Shown: piece after piece, positions 16,650 to 26,506 of the stretch | Position numbering within the stretch: position 1 is the first letter of the stretch | Layout of the letters: every line of letters begins with the position of its first letter | Source of the DNA: Methanogranum sp963676045 | Lineage (GTDB): Archaea; Thermoplasmatota; Thermoplasmata; Methanomassiliicoccales; Methanomethylophilaceae | DNA: 64,000 nucleotides | Direction: 5' to 3' | NCBI GenBank assembly: GCA_963676045.1 | Contig: OY780938.1 | Coordinates: 744,001-808,000 of the forward strand | Notes under the pieces: generated by a model | The model's database searches: none | What the model saw: the letters and a program-made list of their open reading frames with translations, nothing else | What the model was told of the DNA's origin: nothing | Program-made: the position numbers and the translations under genes

Positions 16650-18486
16650 GTCTCAGGGCATTATGCGTCATGGAATAGGAATTCTCTGAGTCTATCACTA
16701 TCCAGTTGACATTCGGTATCCTGATCTTCTCAGCGATACTGAGAGCTTCCTCGACAGGGTCTGTGACCTCGTCATCTGGATCCAAGCATACATTGGAATT
16801 CCCGTCGGTGACCAGGATCACATAGCATCTCTCATCCTTGTACTTCTTAGTGTACACGGACATGTACTCGTTGAGATAGAGCAATGCCGACGATAATGGG
16901 GTCCTCCTCCCCACAGGGAGATTGTCCAAGAGATTGTATATGCATTCCACGGACCTTGTAGGTGGCAATGGTACCTGGATGGCCGTAGAATTGAATGTCA
17001 TGAAACCTACACGGTCCCTCTTGACATAATGCTGCTTCAAAAGTGAAAGTATTGCTCCTTTCACAGCCATCATCCTGTTGCGTATTATCAATGAACCGCT
17101 GGTATCGACTGCGAACATGAATGTTGACGAGCTTTTGACCTCCCTCACTCTCTCCCTCATGTCCTGCTTCTCGATTATCACCGCCATATCGCTGTCGATT
17201 GCATTATGACGTTTTGTCTGGTACACTGCGGCTGCACGTACGGTAGCATCGAATGCGAGGTCCGGATTCTTATCGTCGGTCATCCTTGAACCGACATATC
17301 TGCCGCTCCTGCAATTGCTTTTCATGTACGCCCTCGTACCTTTATCCTTAGCAGAACCGCGAGCTTTCACCATCTCGTTCTCGAAAAGATCGATGACCTC
17401 GAATGTCTCACCTATCTTGGTTATGACGTCCTCTATCTCCACAGGCTTGAAGCTCACACCCTCACCTTGTGATTGATTCATATCATCATATGCGATCGAT
17501 TGCTCTGGGTCCTTTCCATTACATTCATCACTTTTACGGTCGTCATGTATGGATCTCTTGATATGGGATTCGCCGCACCCTAAAATCTCATGTTCGATCT
17601 TCTTCTGGGTGTCCACTCTGCGGCCTTTCTTCACTTTGCGTCTATGCGCCAAACAGAGAACGGATGCCCCCTCGATGTCCTCCACGATGACTTCCGACCT
17701 TCCATCCAAAGCAGCCAACGTGATCGATACGTTCATGACGGATATGTCCCCACGTAATCCATCTATTTCCATGCTGGAACATATGGAAGCTATCAAGGAT
17801 ATGTTGTCCTCTGTCAGTCTTATTGAACCGATCAGTTCCTTTGCCTTGGATATCCTTTCCACATATTGCATCTCTTTATCCGAATGTGCTTTCGAGAACC
17901 CGTCTGGATCCTTTTCAAAATGCATGTTGCGCCTCAATATCTCCTGTCTGCCATCCCCATCATCTGGAAAATCTGAATTGACGCATATATCGAAACAATC
18001 CAATATCCTGGGATTCAGATAGGAATCGTTCGTGTTCATGGTGGCAATAAGTGTAGTGTCACAAAGATATGATGTGGAGAGGTTCTCCCTTTCCAATTTG
18101 ACCCTGCCCATCAAAACCGAGTCCACGACTGAACTCAACATCCTCTGATCGAAAAGATTCACATCGTCCATATAGAGGAAATTGCCATTGGCCCGGTTCA
18201 TGAGTCCTTCCTCCAGGACGATCTTGCCCTCTTTTATGGCCGCCTCGATATCCAGGCAACCGAAGAGCTGTTCATCGGTGACATTCAATGGGACGTTTAT
18301 TATCCTTTGACCTGAGATCTCACCCAAAGAACGGGCAACCATTGTCTTCCCAGTGCCGGAATTCCCTTTGATGATTATTCCTTTTATCCTGGGATTTATA
18401 ATTGAACATAGCAGTGCCTTCTTGACCTGCTCCATACCGAATACAGCCGAGAATGGATAATAGCTGGGGCTCAATAGCCCAGACAT
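16585..18486 (-). CDS. Magnesium-chelatase ChlD-like protein (AAA+ plus VWA)
   Basis: A 633-aa protein. An AAA+ module at about residues 10-270 has Walker A GNSGTGKT and Walker-B-like FLYMDDVN. A charged linker follows, then a C-terminal von Willebrand A domain with the MIDAS motif DTSGS. This is the layout of ChlD/BchD/CobT-like partners that, with a ChlI ATPase, drive metal insertion by a large chelatase subunit. No ChlH/CobN gene is in the window, so the metal and tetrapyrrole are unknown. It overlaps the upstream ChlI-like stop by 16 bases. Confidence 0.85.
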   Translation of the reverse strand: MSGLLSPSYYPFSAVFGMEQVKKALLCSIINPRIKGIIIKGNSGTGKTMVARSLGEISGQRIINVPLNVTDEQLFGCLDIEAAIKEGKIVLEEGLMNRANGNFLYMDDVNLFDQRMLSSVVDSVLMGRVKLERENLSTSYLCDTTLIATMNTNDSYLNPRILDCFDICVNSDFPDDGDGRQEILRRNMHFEKDPDGFSKAHSDKEMQYVERISKAKELIGSIRLTEDNISLIASICSSMEIDGLRGDISVMNVSITLAALDGRSEVIVEDIEGASVLCLAHRRKVKKGRRVDTQKKIEHEILGCGESHIKRSIHDDRKSDECNGKDPEQSIAYDDMNQSQGEGVSFKPVEIEDVITKIGETFEVIDLFENEMVKARGSAKDKGTRAYMKSNCRSGRYVGSRMTDDKNPDLAFDATVRAAAVYQTKRHNAIDSDMAVIIEKQDMRERVREVKSSSTFMFAVDTSGSLIIRNRMMAVKGAILSLLKQHYVKRDRVGFMTFNSTAIQVPLPPTRSVECIYNLLDNLPVGRRTPLSSALLYLNEYMSVYTKKYKDERCYVILVTDGNSNVCLDPDDEVTDPVEEALSIAEKIRIPNVNWIVIDSENSYSMTHNALRLTKSLRGSYYTLEDLKAGPSG

Positions 18487-19508
18487 ACATCCAGCTCCTT
18501 TGGATCGAAGATTACCTCTTCAAATGCACGTCTCTTAAGACGATGGGACAATACCAATGAGGCTGTTTGACGCAGATCTTCCTTGGTTACCTCTGACCTT
18601 CCTTCCAATGCTGCATTGGCCTTCGCGGTCCTCATCATGGTTATGTCCGCTCTATGGCCTTCCATACCGAAATGTATCGATATCATCACCACATCGTGTA
18701 CCATGTCATCACTGATCTTTACATTCGGCAATAGCTCTCTAGCCTTGATTATCTTGGAACGTAGCTGATCTGTATCCTTCTGATACTGTGCTAGATAGGA
18801 TTCTGGGTCTATGTCGAATTGCATCCTGCGCTTTATGACCTCCATCCTTGTCTGAACATCCCTCTCACCCTCTACGTCGACAGAAAGACCGAACCTGTCG
18901 AGAAGCTGCGGCCTGAGGCTTCCCTCTTCCGGATTCATCGTACCTACCAGTATGAACTTCGCGGGATGTGAGAATGACACTCCCTCCCTTTCAACATAGT
19001 TGGTACCCATTGCGGCAGAATCCAGTAGAAGGTCGACTATGTGGTCATCCAAAAGATTCACCTCATCGACATACAGCAGATTGCCATTAGCCTGTGCGAG
19101 TACACCAGGTTCGAATTTTTTCTCACCTGTCTTCAAAACATGTTCTAGGTCCAATGTTCCAGATATGCGATCCTCTGTGGCGCTGAGCGGAAGTTCCACA
19201 ACACTCATTGGCAATATCATCGATTCCAACTTTTCTCCTTTTGCCAGCCTCTCGCGACATTGGATGCACATTCTCTTTGGATATCTGGGGTCGCAATGGA
19301 AGACGCATCCTTTGACTGCGTTTATTGGTGGCAATATCTGTGAAAGGGACCTTACTGCTGTCGACTTCGCAGTACCTTTCTCACCTTTTATCAATACACC
19401 GCCTATAGTAGGATCAATAATGTTCAGAAGAAGCGCCTTCTTCATCTTTTCTTGACCCACCACACGTACGAAAGGAAACAACAATTGTTCATTGGACATA
19501 TTTATCAT
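18471..19508 (-). CDS. Magnesium-chelatase ChlI-like AAA+ ATPase
   Basis: A 345-aa AAA+ ATPase with Walker A GEKGTAKST (about residues 42-50), Walker B LLYVDEVNLLDD, and the ChlI/BchI arrangement of inserts. Four cysteines lie after Walker A in the pattern C-x3-C-x8-C-x2-C (CVFHC...CIQC), as in many BchI-like proteins, and could form a metal or redox site. It pairs with the downstream VWA protein. In a methanogen the likely tetrapyrrole clients are corrinoid or F430 intermediates, but moxR-like remodelling of another target is also possible. Confidence 0.87.
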   Translation of the reverse strand: MINMSNEQLLFPFVRVVGQEKMKKALLLNIIDPTIGGVLIKGEKGTAKSTAVRSLSQILPPINAVKGCVFHCDPRYPKRMCIQCRERLAKGEKLESMILPMSVVELPLSATEDRISGTLDLEHVLKTGEKKFEPGVLAQANGNLLYVDEVNLLDDHIVDLLLDSAAMGTNYVEREGVSFSHPAKFILVGTMNPEEGSLRPQLLDRFGLSVDVEGERDVQTRMEVIKRRMQFDIDPESYLAQYQKDTDQLRSKIIKARELLPNVKISDDMVHDVVMISIHFGMEGHRADITMMRTAKANAALEGRSEVTKEDLRQTASLVLSHRLKRRAFEEVIFDPKELDVCLGY

Positions 19509-19689
19509 CTTTGTGCCAGCACATATTTTATTTCTAATTATGACCGACTTCTAAATAGCTGTTAAGTTTTATCACGCTATATATACCTAATAGTCTTAGA
19601 AGAAATAAAACAGTATCTATCCTGTATATTGATATTTTATACAAATAATTAAATAAAAATATCATAAATAAATGGTTTTGATAAAAAAT

Positions 19690-19734
19690 TATAAATAATA
19701 TTGTTATACGGGAATTGATATCCCGAATATATCT
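19690..19734 (-). terminator. Hairpin after pdxT
   Basis: CGGGA (19709-19713) and TCCCG (19721-19725) form a 5-bp stem with a 7-base loop about ten bases downstream of the pdxT stop on the minus strand. A/T-rich DNA follows. The 19509-19734 gap otherwise holds only A/T-rich promoter-like sequence for the ChlI-like gene. Confidence 0.4.
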
Positions 19735-20307
19735 TTAAATACTATCATAAATCATATCAAGGAAATATTTATGAACAGTCGTATCACTTGTAAGCTCCGG
19801 ATGGAATGCTGTGACGAGTTGATTCTTAAATCTCGCTGCAACGATCTGGCCTCTGCATCTCGATAATATTGTTACGCCTGCACCTACCGTTTCTATGACA
19901 GGTGCACGTATGAACTCCATCGGTATATTTCCCAATCCTCCGAATTCAGAATTATCCGTGAAACTGCCTAGTTGTCTTCCGAATGCATTCCTCCTTACCG
20001 AGATCGGAAAGGTCCCGAGATACGTCCTTTCATCGTTCACTATCTTCTCGGAAAGGAGGATGAGGCCTGCACAGGTACCAAAGACCGGCAAACCTTCTGT
20101 TATCCTCTCTCTTATGGTGCCCATCATACCAAGGTCCGTTAGTAGCTTGCCGATAACGGTGCTCTCCCCACCAGGCAATATCAGGCCGTCCATATTCCTA
20201 TCCAGATCCGAAGGTTTCCTGATCTGGAAATGATCCTCTTTCAACGCTTCCAATAGGTGTTCGTGCTCTGCGAATGCTCCTTGCACCGCAAGGACCCCGA
20301 CCGTCAT
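19735..20307 (-). CDS. pdxT: Pyridoxal 5'-phosphate synthase glutaminase subunit PdxT
   Basis: A 190-aa class I glutamine amidotransferase that releases ammonia for PdxS. The nucleophile lies in FGTCAGL (about residues 76-82), the oxyanion/entry motif LPGGEST at about 44-50, and the catalytic His-Glu in FHPEL near the C-terminus. The ATG overlaps the pdxS stop (TAATG), which indicates translational coupling. Confidence 0.95.
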   Translation of the reverse strand: MTVGVLAVQGAFAEHEHLLEALKEDHFQIRKPSDLDRNMDGLILPGGESTVIGKLLTDLGMMGTIRERITEGLPVFGTCAGLILLSEKIVNDERTYLGTFPISVRRNAFGRQLGSFTDNSEFGGLGNIPMEFIRAPVIETVGAGVTILSRCRGQIVAARFKNQLVTAFHPELTSDTTVHKYFLDMIYDSI

Positions 20308-21191
20308 TACTGTCCGCGCTCCGCCATTATGGTCTTTATCTCCTGCTCGTTGATGCCTACCATCGCCTGGCCGAGGTCCTCGGACAGCTCTGCCAATATT
20401 ACGGGATCGTTATAATTCGTGACCGCCTTCACGATTGCCGAGGCACGCTTGGCAGGATTTCCGGACTTGAATATACCTGAACCTACGAACACTCCCTCTG
20501 CTCCTAACTGCATCATCAATGCCGCATCTGCAGGGGTGGCTACACCGCCCGCAGCGAAGTTCACCACAGGCAATCTTCCATTCTCGTGTACATATCTGAC
20601 AAGGTCCAATGGAACCTGCAACTGCTTTGCTGACTCATACAGCTCATCCTCGGAAGTGCCCACAAGTCTCCTGATCTCCCCGTTCATGGCCCTCATGTGC
20701 CTTACAGCCTGGATTATATCGCCGGTACCTGGCTCTCCTTTGGTCCTTATCATTGATGCCCCCTCGCTGATACGCCTCAATGCCTCTCCCAGGTCCCTTG
20801 CACCGCAAACGAAAGGTACTTTGAATTTGGTCTTGTCGATATGATATACATCGTCAGCAGGCGACAGGACCTCGCTCTCATCGATATAGTCGATCTCGAG
20901 GGCCTCGAGTATCTGAGCTTCCACGAAATGGCCTATACGGACCTTTGCCATCACAGGTATCGAGACTGCCTCCTGTATCCCCTTTATCATCTTGGGGTCG
21001 CTCATCCTCGATACTCCGCCGGCAGCACGTATATCGGCTGGTATTCTTTCGAGTGCCATCACCGCGCATGCGCCTGCTTTCTCTGCGATCCTTGCTTGTT
21101 CCGGCGTGGTGACATCCATTATCACACCGCCTTTCAACATCTGTGCCAATTCCTTGTTCAATCCGTATCTTTCGTTTGACATATTCAACAT
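20307..21191 (-). CDS. pdxS: Pyridoxal 5'-phosphate synthase lyase subunit PdxS
   Basis: A 294-aa (beta/alpha)8 enzyme that builds PLP from ribose 5-phosphate, glyceraldehyde 3-phosphate and ammonia. The two catalytic lysine regions (around GGVIMDVTTPEQA and PVMAKVRIGHF) and the phosphate-binding GGVATPADAA are present. PLP made here serves NifS, CysK and the transsulfuration enzyme elsewhere in the window. The start is ATG 21191; ATG 21182 is an alternative. No Shine-Dalgarno is visible, so the message may be leaderless. Confidence 0.95.
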   Translation of the reverse strand: MLNMSNERYGLNKELAQMLKGGVIMDVTTPEQARIAEKAGACAVMALERIPADIRAAGGVSRMSDPKMIKGIQEAVSIPVMAKVRIGHFVEAQILEALEIDYIDESEVLSPADDVYHIDKTKFKVPFVCGARDLGEALRRISEGASMIRTKGEPGTGDIIQAVRHMRAMNGEIRRLVGTSEDELYESAKQLQVPLDLVRYVHENGRLPVVNFAAGGVATPADAALMMQLGAEGVFVGSGIFKSGNPAKRASAIVKAVTNYNDPVILAELSEDLGQAMVGINEQEIKTIMAERGQ

Positions 21192-21336
21192 GGAGAGTTA
21201 GCATTTCCAAGTATATGTACTTAATTAGGTATTGATGTATATTTTAATACATTAAAATGAATAAAATATTCAATATAAGAATAATATTAAAAGCATATAT
21301 GAATAAATGAATATATGAACTTATATGAAAAGTATT

Positions 21337-21354
21337 GGAGGGGCTTGCCCCTCC
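21337..21354 (-). terminator. GC-rich hairpin directly after the MFS gene
   Basis: GGAGGGGC-TT-GCCCCTCC is an 8-bp inverted repeat that abuts the MFS stop codon on the minus strand and is followed by AATACTTTTC. Confidence 0.65.
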
Positions 21355-22812
21355 TCATTGATTATCTGCCGATCCCTCTCTTACCTTCTTGTCCTTTAGG
21401 AATGTGGACAGCACGAATGCGAACAGACACAATACAGCTGCTATGAAGAAGGCCGGCTTGAACGCATCCACTATGCTTCCAGGCAATACCATGGGATAGA
21501 TTATACCTGCCGCGAATATAGATTCCAATATAGCGACACCCACGGAACTTCCGGCCTGTCTGAAGGTATTGATGATCGATGACATCAGACCTTCCTCGTT
21601 GCTCTGCGAATAACTCAGACTCAAGTTGGTAGATGCTACCATGGCAGTTCCAGCACCAGCACCCATTACGAATAGGGTCAAAAGGATGTAGATGAGAGGT
21701 GTGCTCTCGTTGAAATGCATCATCATGAAGAATCCCAATGCCGATACCAGACATCCGATCGAAAGCATCTTGTTGTTTATTCCGGTCTTATCTGATATCC
21801 TGCCTACCGCTGGACCGACTGCCATCATACCCACGGAGTTCGCCACGAGTATTAAGCCCATATCGACGGTCGAGAAACCCTTCACATATTCGAGATAATA
21901 CGGCAACAATAGATACGAACCCGCGACCGCACCGAATGCTAGGAGGCTCACCATGTTGCTACCTACGACATCCTTGATCTTCAGTATCCTCAAAGATATG
22001 AGAGGGTCCTTTACCCTTCCTTCCCACCAGATCAGAATTCCACATGATATGAATGCCACTGCAAGCAAAGCGATGCTCTCGTTAGAGAACCATCCGTTGT
22101 TGTTAGCTGTGTTGAGGTAATAGATCAATGTGAACATCATTATTACCATCAAAAGAACGCCCACTCCGTCCAATTTCTCTTTGGACCCGCGCACCTCTGT
22201 CACATTGGCCATGCTCTTGCTGGACATCACTATGCAGATGATTCCTATCGGGACATTGATGAAGAATATGTACGACCAATCGAACTGACAGAGCAAACCT
22301 CCAATAACTGGTCCACATGCTGTTCCCACAGAAGATGCCAGGGTGATCATCCCGACAGCTCTGCCCCTTATGCTAGGGAGATACGATGACACCATCGCCA
22401 ATCCCATGGACATTATCATACCTGCACCGATACCCTGTATTATCCTCAATCCGATCAGAATGAATAACGTCGTATCGCCGTTGCCGCCTATCCCCATCGT
22501 ACCTGTTATGCCGATTATTAATGATAGGCTGGCAAATATCGTGACTCCCAAAAGAAATAGTTTCTTGTAACCGAAGTTCGTACCAAGCTTTCCCCACAAT
22601 AATATGAAACAACACAACGACAGCGTATATCCCATCAATATCCAGGAAACATCACTGGATAGGCTTCCTAGATGGAGTGTCTCCCTTATGGTCGGCAAGG
22701 CCACAGCGACTATGGTCGCATCCAAAGAGGCCATGAATGTTCCTAATACAATGCTGATCAATATCCATTTTTCTTTGGATGATGGCTTGGTGGCGCTGGG
22801 ATTACTACCCAT
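21355..22812 (-). CDS. MFS multidrug transporter, DHA2 (EmrB/QacA) type, 14 TM
   Basis: A 485-aa membrane protein with about 14 hydrophobic segments. The DHA2 signature LDATIVAVALPTI occurs in TM1 (about residues 29-41), and motif-C-like GPVIGGLL occurs in TM5. These are proton-driven drug or metabolite exporters. It is transcribed after ramA but separated from it by a 10-bp hairpin, so membership in the Pyl operon is unlikely. Substrate unknown. Confidence 0.9.
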   Translation of the reverse strand: MGSNPSATKPSSKEKWILISIVLGTFMASLDATIVAVALPTIRETLHLGSLSSDVSWILMGYTLSLCCFILLWGKLGTNFGYKKLFLLGVTIFASLSLIIGITGTMGIGGNGDTTLFILIGLRIIQGIGAGMIMSMGLAMVSSYLPSIRGRAVGMITLASSVGTACGPVIGGLLCQFDWSYIFFINVPIGIICIVMSSKSMANVTEVRGSKEKLDGVGVLLMVIMMFTLIYYLNTANNNGWFSNESIALLAVAFISCGILIWWEGRVKDPLISLRILKIKDVVGSNMVSLLAFGAVAGSYLLLPYYLEYVKGFSTVDMGLILVANSVGMMAVGPAVGRISDKTGINNKMLSIGCLVSALGFFMMMHFNESTPLIYILLTLFVMGAGAGTAMVASTNLSLSYSQSNEEGLMSSIINTFRQAGSSVGVAILESIFAAGIIYPMVLPGSIVDAFKPAFFIAAVLCLFAFVLSTFLKDKKVREGSADNQ

Positions 22813-22851
22813 AATGTGCTAACTGGTTTGAATGAATTTAAGGATATTGTA

Positions 22852-22877
22852 CAAAGAGGGGAATGACCCCCTCTTTG
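22852..22877 (-). terminator. Hairpin closing the pyl-ramA operon
   Basis: CAAAGAGGGG (22852-22861) and CCCCTCTTTG (22868-22877) form a perfect 10-bp stem with a 6-base loop, four bases beyond the ramA stop and 39 bases before the MFS start. This marks the likely 3' end of the mtmB2-pyl-ramA transcript. The U-run after it is weak. Confidence 0.6.
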
Positions 22878-22881
22878 ATCG

Positions 22882-24510
22882 TCAAGGAATGACGAAATAT
22901 CTGAGATTCAGCACCCTGCGCTTGCATGCCTGCTCGCAACGCCTGCATGCGGTGCCCGCACACCTGTCCGACTTTACGCGAGCGACCACATCCTTGCCCT
23001 CTGTGCTGAGCGACAGCGCCCTTTCGGGGCAGGCCTTGACGCAGCACTCGCACATTATGCAGTCCTTCACCACGCCCACCAGCGTTGTACCCGAGTCCTC
23101 GATTATCTGGACCTTGCGATTCTCCGTATCTGGGAGGTCCGTGCGTGCGAGTCTTTCGACCTTTATGCTCTTCGTAGGTTTGGAAAGAGGGGGCAGACCG
23201 TAGATGTCCAGCATGTTGTCGTACTCGGATGCGGGCATGCCCGTGCACCAGAGCGAGTATTCTATCGAATAGATGCTCTTGAATGTCTCGGATGTTGCGA
23301 ACATCACATGCGTGGCCCTGAGCTTCTTGGCGAAATCACGAAGGTCGTCCAGGTCCATCTTCCCCATGGCCATCTGCCTTGCCATCTCGATGGATGTGTT
23401 GCCGAACTGTACTATGTGCTCCGCACCAGGCACCACCATGCCTATTCCCATGGCCTTTATCGCGTCCACATAGAGTCCTGACGCCCCAGACATGTATGCC
23501 TTCTTGACATCCCCCGTCCAAAGCCCAGCCTCATGCAATAATGTCAAGAATCCTGCACGCAGAGCGCCTATGGCCTTCCCTGCCTCGTCCACGTCGACGG
23601 ATGAGATGCATATATCGTCCTGGAGATGTATCTTGCCGTCAGGCGTCAATATCTTTGGAGTGTCTATCAGGCCGGTCTCGATACCGCAATAAAGTGTCGC
23701 CACGACACCCGTACCTGTAACACCGATCGCCTTGCCGTGCATCTCTCCCTTTTTGATAGATGCCCCTGTACTGGGGTCCACGACATCGCCTTCCCTGTCA
23801 ACCATCGCATCATCGAGCACCGTGCATTTCCATCCATCCTTCTGGATGTTCACATCGCATATCGCACCAGGAGCGGCGAGCATCCCTTTCTCTATCTGCT
23901 GCCCCTCGAGCGCAGGTCCTGCTGCGGCCGACCCTGTGAATATCTTTCCGTTGACGATGAGCGCCATCTCGGCATTGGTGCCATAATCCACCACTATGAC
24001 GGGCTCCTTCTCGCTGAGGATGTTGGTCATCTTCAGCATGGCGATCGCATCAGCACCTATCTCGTGTGTGACGGCCGGAGGTATTATGAGTTCTGCGTTC
24101 GGCATCCCGAGGATACCGAGCTCCGACGCCATCATCACTCTGCCGTTCCTCTCCGGAGGTATGACCCCGAGGTCCTTCAGCATATTCTTGCCTGCATACG
24201 CGAGGTCCCTGATCTCGATGTTCTCGAACAATGAGAGTTGGAACGTGTTACCGCTCACACCTACCCTTCTGACCTTGGACAGATCTATGCCCAGAGTGGA
24301 GAATAGCTGATTGACGGCCCCTATCATCAGACCGTTTGCGACATCCTCTCCTGATTGTATCGCGAAATTGACATGGTCTATGACGTTCATACCTGGTATT
24401 GGATGACGTTGGGTTATCGATGTCGCTATCGTCTCCCCTGTGGCCGCATCCAAGGCCTGACATCTGAGTCCGCTGGTTCCAATGTCCAATGCTATGCAAT
24501 ATCCTGTCAT
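22882..24510 (-). CDS. ramA: RamA, reductive activator of corrinoid methyltransferases
   Basis: A 542-aa ATP-dependent iron-sulfur protein that reduces inactive Co(II) corrinoid proteins (MtmC, MtbC, MttC) to the Co(I) state. The N-terminus has the ASKHA-like ATP-binding motif ALDIGTSG, and a second VVDYGTNAE segment lies near residue 170. The last 60 residues hold two ferredoxin motifs, CIMCECCVKACP and CAGTACRRCEQAC, as in Methanosarcina RamA. It starts four bases after the pylD stop, with GGAGATGA as ribosome-binding site. It is the final gene of the Pyl operon. Confidence 0.95.
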   Translation of the reverse strand: MTGYCIALDIGTSGLRCQALDAATGETIATSITQRHPIPGMNVIDHVNFAIQSGEDVANGLMIGAVNQLFSTLGIDLSKVRRVGVSGNTFQLSLFENIEIRDLAYAGKNMLKDLGVIPPERNGRVMMASELGILGMPNAELIIPPAVTHEIGADAIAMLKMTNILSEKEPVIVVDYGTNAEMALIVNGKIFTGSAAAGPALEGQQIEKGMLAAPGAICDVNIQKDGWKCTVLDDAMVDREGDVVDPSTGASIKKGEMHGKAIGVTGTGVVATLYCGIETGLIDTPKILTPDGKIHLQDDICISSVDVDEAGKAIGALRAGFLTLLHEAGLWTGDVKKAYMSGASGLYVDAIKAMGIGMVVPGAEHIVQFGNTSIEMARQMAMGKMDLDDLRDFAKKLRATHVMFATSETFKSIYSIEYSLWCTGMPASEYDNMLDIYGLPPLSKPTKSIKVERLARTDLPDTENRKVQIIEDSGTTLVGVVKDCIMCECCVKACPERALSLSTEGKDVVARVKSDRCAGTACRRCEQACKRRVLNLRYFVIP

Positions 24511-24514
24511 TGAT

Positions 24515-25345
24515 TCATCTCCTACACTTCTTCTTATCTGGGGAAGAGAACGATGCGCTCTGCACCGCCATCACCGAAACGCCTATGTCCAAGGGATCAT
24601 GGATTATCGTCGCCTTGGAATACGCCTCTGCATCGAAAGTGTGAGGCACACCAGGCGATGATATGATCGCACCTTTGCGAATGCATCCGCTATCCACATG
24701 GGCGGGGGATGCATTCAATATCAGGTCGTGCGATGCGATCGCCTTGTCGATATCATCGACCACCGTCACCCCTGTGTTGCTTCTCGCGACCATCGAGGCC
24801 TTCTCGCGATCTATGTCCGCTATCAAAACCTTAGCACCTCTGGCCAATAGAAGACCTGCGGCCCTGCTGCCGACCCTTCCCGCACCTAGGACAAGGACGG
24901 TCTTTCCCACGAGGCCTTTCGATGCCCCGTTCAATGCGGCTACATACCCTGCTGCTGTGCAAAATGAATTATTGGAATATTTCCTGGCCTTTGTATTGTA
25001 TGCTATGAACTCATAATCATCTGCCAGGAAAACTATGTCCGCATCCTTCGAAAGAGCCTCGGCGAGACCCGTGACATCACATTTTGAGGTCACGAACGAA
25101 TCCATGCCCAGTGCCCTGCATATGTCGGATACGGATTCGGAGAATCTCGTGATCACTCCCATGCCAGAGGTTATTGGCACCACGCCAACATAATATTCCT
25201 CCAGATCTATCGAATCAGGCGTTATTGATACCGCATCGCATGCCATCTCCTTGGTGGTCATCGCAGAGCAGCGCAGTAGCATCTGACTCACATTCTCCAG
25301 CGACCCGGATATGCCTTTGACGTCGTCATCCGTCAACCTGGTCAT
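24515..25345 (-). CDS. pylD: PylD, pyrrolysine synthase (dehydrogenase)
   Basis: A 276-aa protein that oxidises L-lysine-Ne-3R-methyl-D-ornithine and allows ring closure to pyrrolysine. The Rossmann NAD site VLVLGAGRVGSRAAG lies at about residues 147-161, and the N-terminal half carries the PylD-specific domain. The start is ATG 25345, whose A is shared with the pylC stop (TGATG), so translation is coupled; longer frames extending into pylC are artefacts. It is slightly longer than Methanosarcina PylD because of a lysine-rich C-terminal tail. Confidence 0.95.
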   Translation of the reverse strand: MTRLTDDDVKGISGSLENVSQMLLRCSAMTTKEMACDAVSITPDSIDLEEYYVGVVPITSGMGVITRFSESVSDICRALGMDSFVTSKCDVTGLAEALSKDADIVFLADDYEFIAYNTKARKYSNNSFCTAAGYVAALNGASKGLVGKTVLVLGAGRVGSRAAGLLLARGAKVLIADIDREKASMVARSNTGVTVVDDIDKAIASHDLILNASPAHVDSGCIRKGAIISSPGVPHTFDAEAYSKATIIHDPLDIGVSVMAVQSASFSSPDKKKCRR

Positions 25346-26505
25346 CAGAGCATCTCCGGGGACCTGTCTATGTATTCGTCGAGCCCACACTCGCTCATCG
25401 CTCCGTTGATGAACGCCTTCCTCTTCCTGAGCACCTCTGCCTTGTCCTTGCCGTGGTTGATGACGGTAGCCCTCCACTCATCCTTGCCCGGCATATAATC
25501 CGAGATGACCTCATCCGCGCCGAACATCCTCTCGGATATGTAAGGCCTGGTCACATGTCCGAACTCCTTTTCGCCAGATGTCATGAGGTTGCCATCACGT
25601 ATGACGTAATGCTCATACACCGAACAACCACCCGAGCTCTTCCTGCCTGTATCCTCACCTAATGCCGAATACACGAGCTCCTCCAGGATGTTTATGCCTG
25701 TGGCCGCCTGTATGGCCGCCGGCGTCTGACTCGGGATCCTTGCATCGATCTCCAGGACACGGAGGCCCTTCTTCGTATAGATCGCTTCGACGTCCATCAA
25801 TGCCTTCAGACCTATGCTGTCGGCTATATCTGTGCCTATCTTGTCGAATATCTCGTTATCCTTCTCATTCAGGATATCGGGCTCACAGACGACCATCTTG
25901 CAATCGTAATTGTAATCCAGGACCACTTCGGTGGTCACGAATGCCTTTGAGGAACTGCCGTTGCCGACGACTTCTATCGAAACGCTTTTACCCGATACGA
26001 ATTCCTGTTGTATCGGTATGTCGTTCAGCTTCTCGACTGTCTTCAATCCCTTTTGCCTCTCTTCCTCATTATTGGCGACACTCACACCGATGCTACCGCT
26101 CTGAGATGAGGGTTTGACGATTATCGGATATCCGCATTCTGGCCATGGCCTTGGTATCGGCACGCCCAGTTCGGACATTATCTCGTTCGACCTCTTCTTG
26201 GAGCATGAGATCTCATACGAATGCATGTCGAACAGGAATGGCTTGCCTGTCTCTGGAACGATCTTGTTCAATAACTGTAGGCCGTCCAGCTCTTCGAACG
26301 CTGGCAGCACCACATCGCAATCCGAGAATACCTTCATGGCACTCCTCTGGTCCTTCAATATGTCGCATAAGACGAACTCATCTGCGAGGGATGATGCCGG
26401 TGCCGATCCCTTCCTGTCGAGGACCACTGTCTCGAATCCCGCCTTCTTTGATAGGAATACCGCCTCCATGCCCTGGAGCGCCCCTCCTACGATCCCGATC
26501 TTCAT
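25345..26505 (-). CDS. pylC: PylC, 3-methylornithine-lysine ligase
   Basis: A 386-aa ATP-grasp enzyme that joins 3R-methyl-D-ornithine to the epsilon-amino group of lysine. The N-terminal Rossmann-like GIVGGALQGMEAV, the ATP-grasp lysine/glycine loop (PIIVKPSSQSGSIGV, about residues 127-141) and the acidic metal site VLEIDARIPSQTP (about 250-262) are visible. One base separates it from the pylB stop, and it overlaps pylD by one base. Confidence 0.95.
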   Translation of the reverse strand: MKIGIVGGALQGMEAVFLSKKAGFETVVLDRKGSAPASSLADEFVLCDILKDQRSAMKVFSDCDVVLPAFEELDGLQLLNKIVPETGKPFLFDMHSYEISCSKKRSNEIMSELGVPIPRPWPECGYPIIVKPSSQSGSIGVSVANNEEERQKGLKTVEKLNDIPIQQEFVSGKSVSIEVVGNGSSSKAFVTTEVVLDYNYDCKMVVCEPDILNEKDNEIFDKIGTDIADSIGLKALMDVEAIYTKKGLRVLEIDARIPSQTPAAIQAATGINILEELVYSALGEDTGRKSSGGCSVYEHYVIRDGNLMTSGEKEFGHVTRPYISERMFGADEVISDYMPGKDEWRATVINHGKDKAEVLRKRKAFINGAMSECGLDEYIDRSPEML

Positions 26506-26506
26506 A

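Noticed and set aside
23626..24234. 202-codon plus-strand frame opposite ramA
   Set aside because: Antisense shadow; ramA on the minus strand has complete ATPase and ferredoxin motifs.
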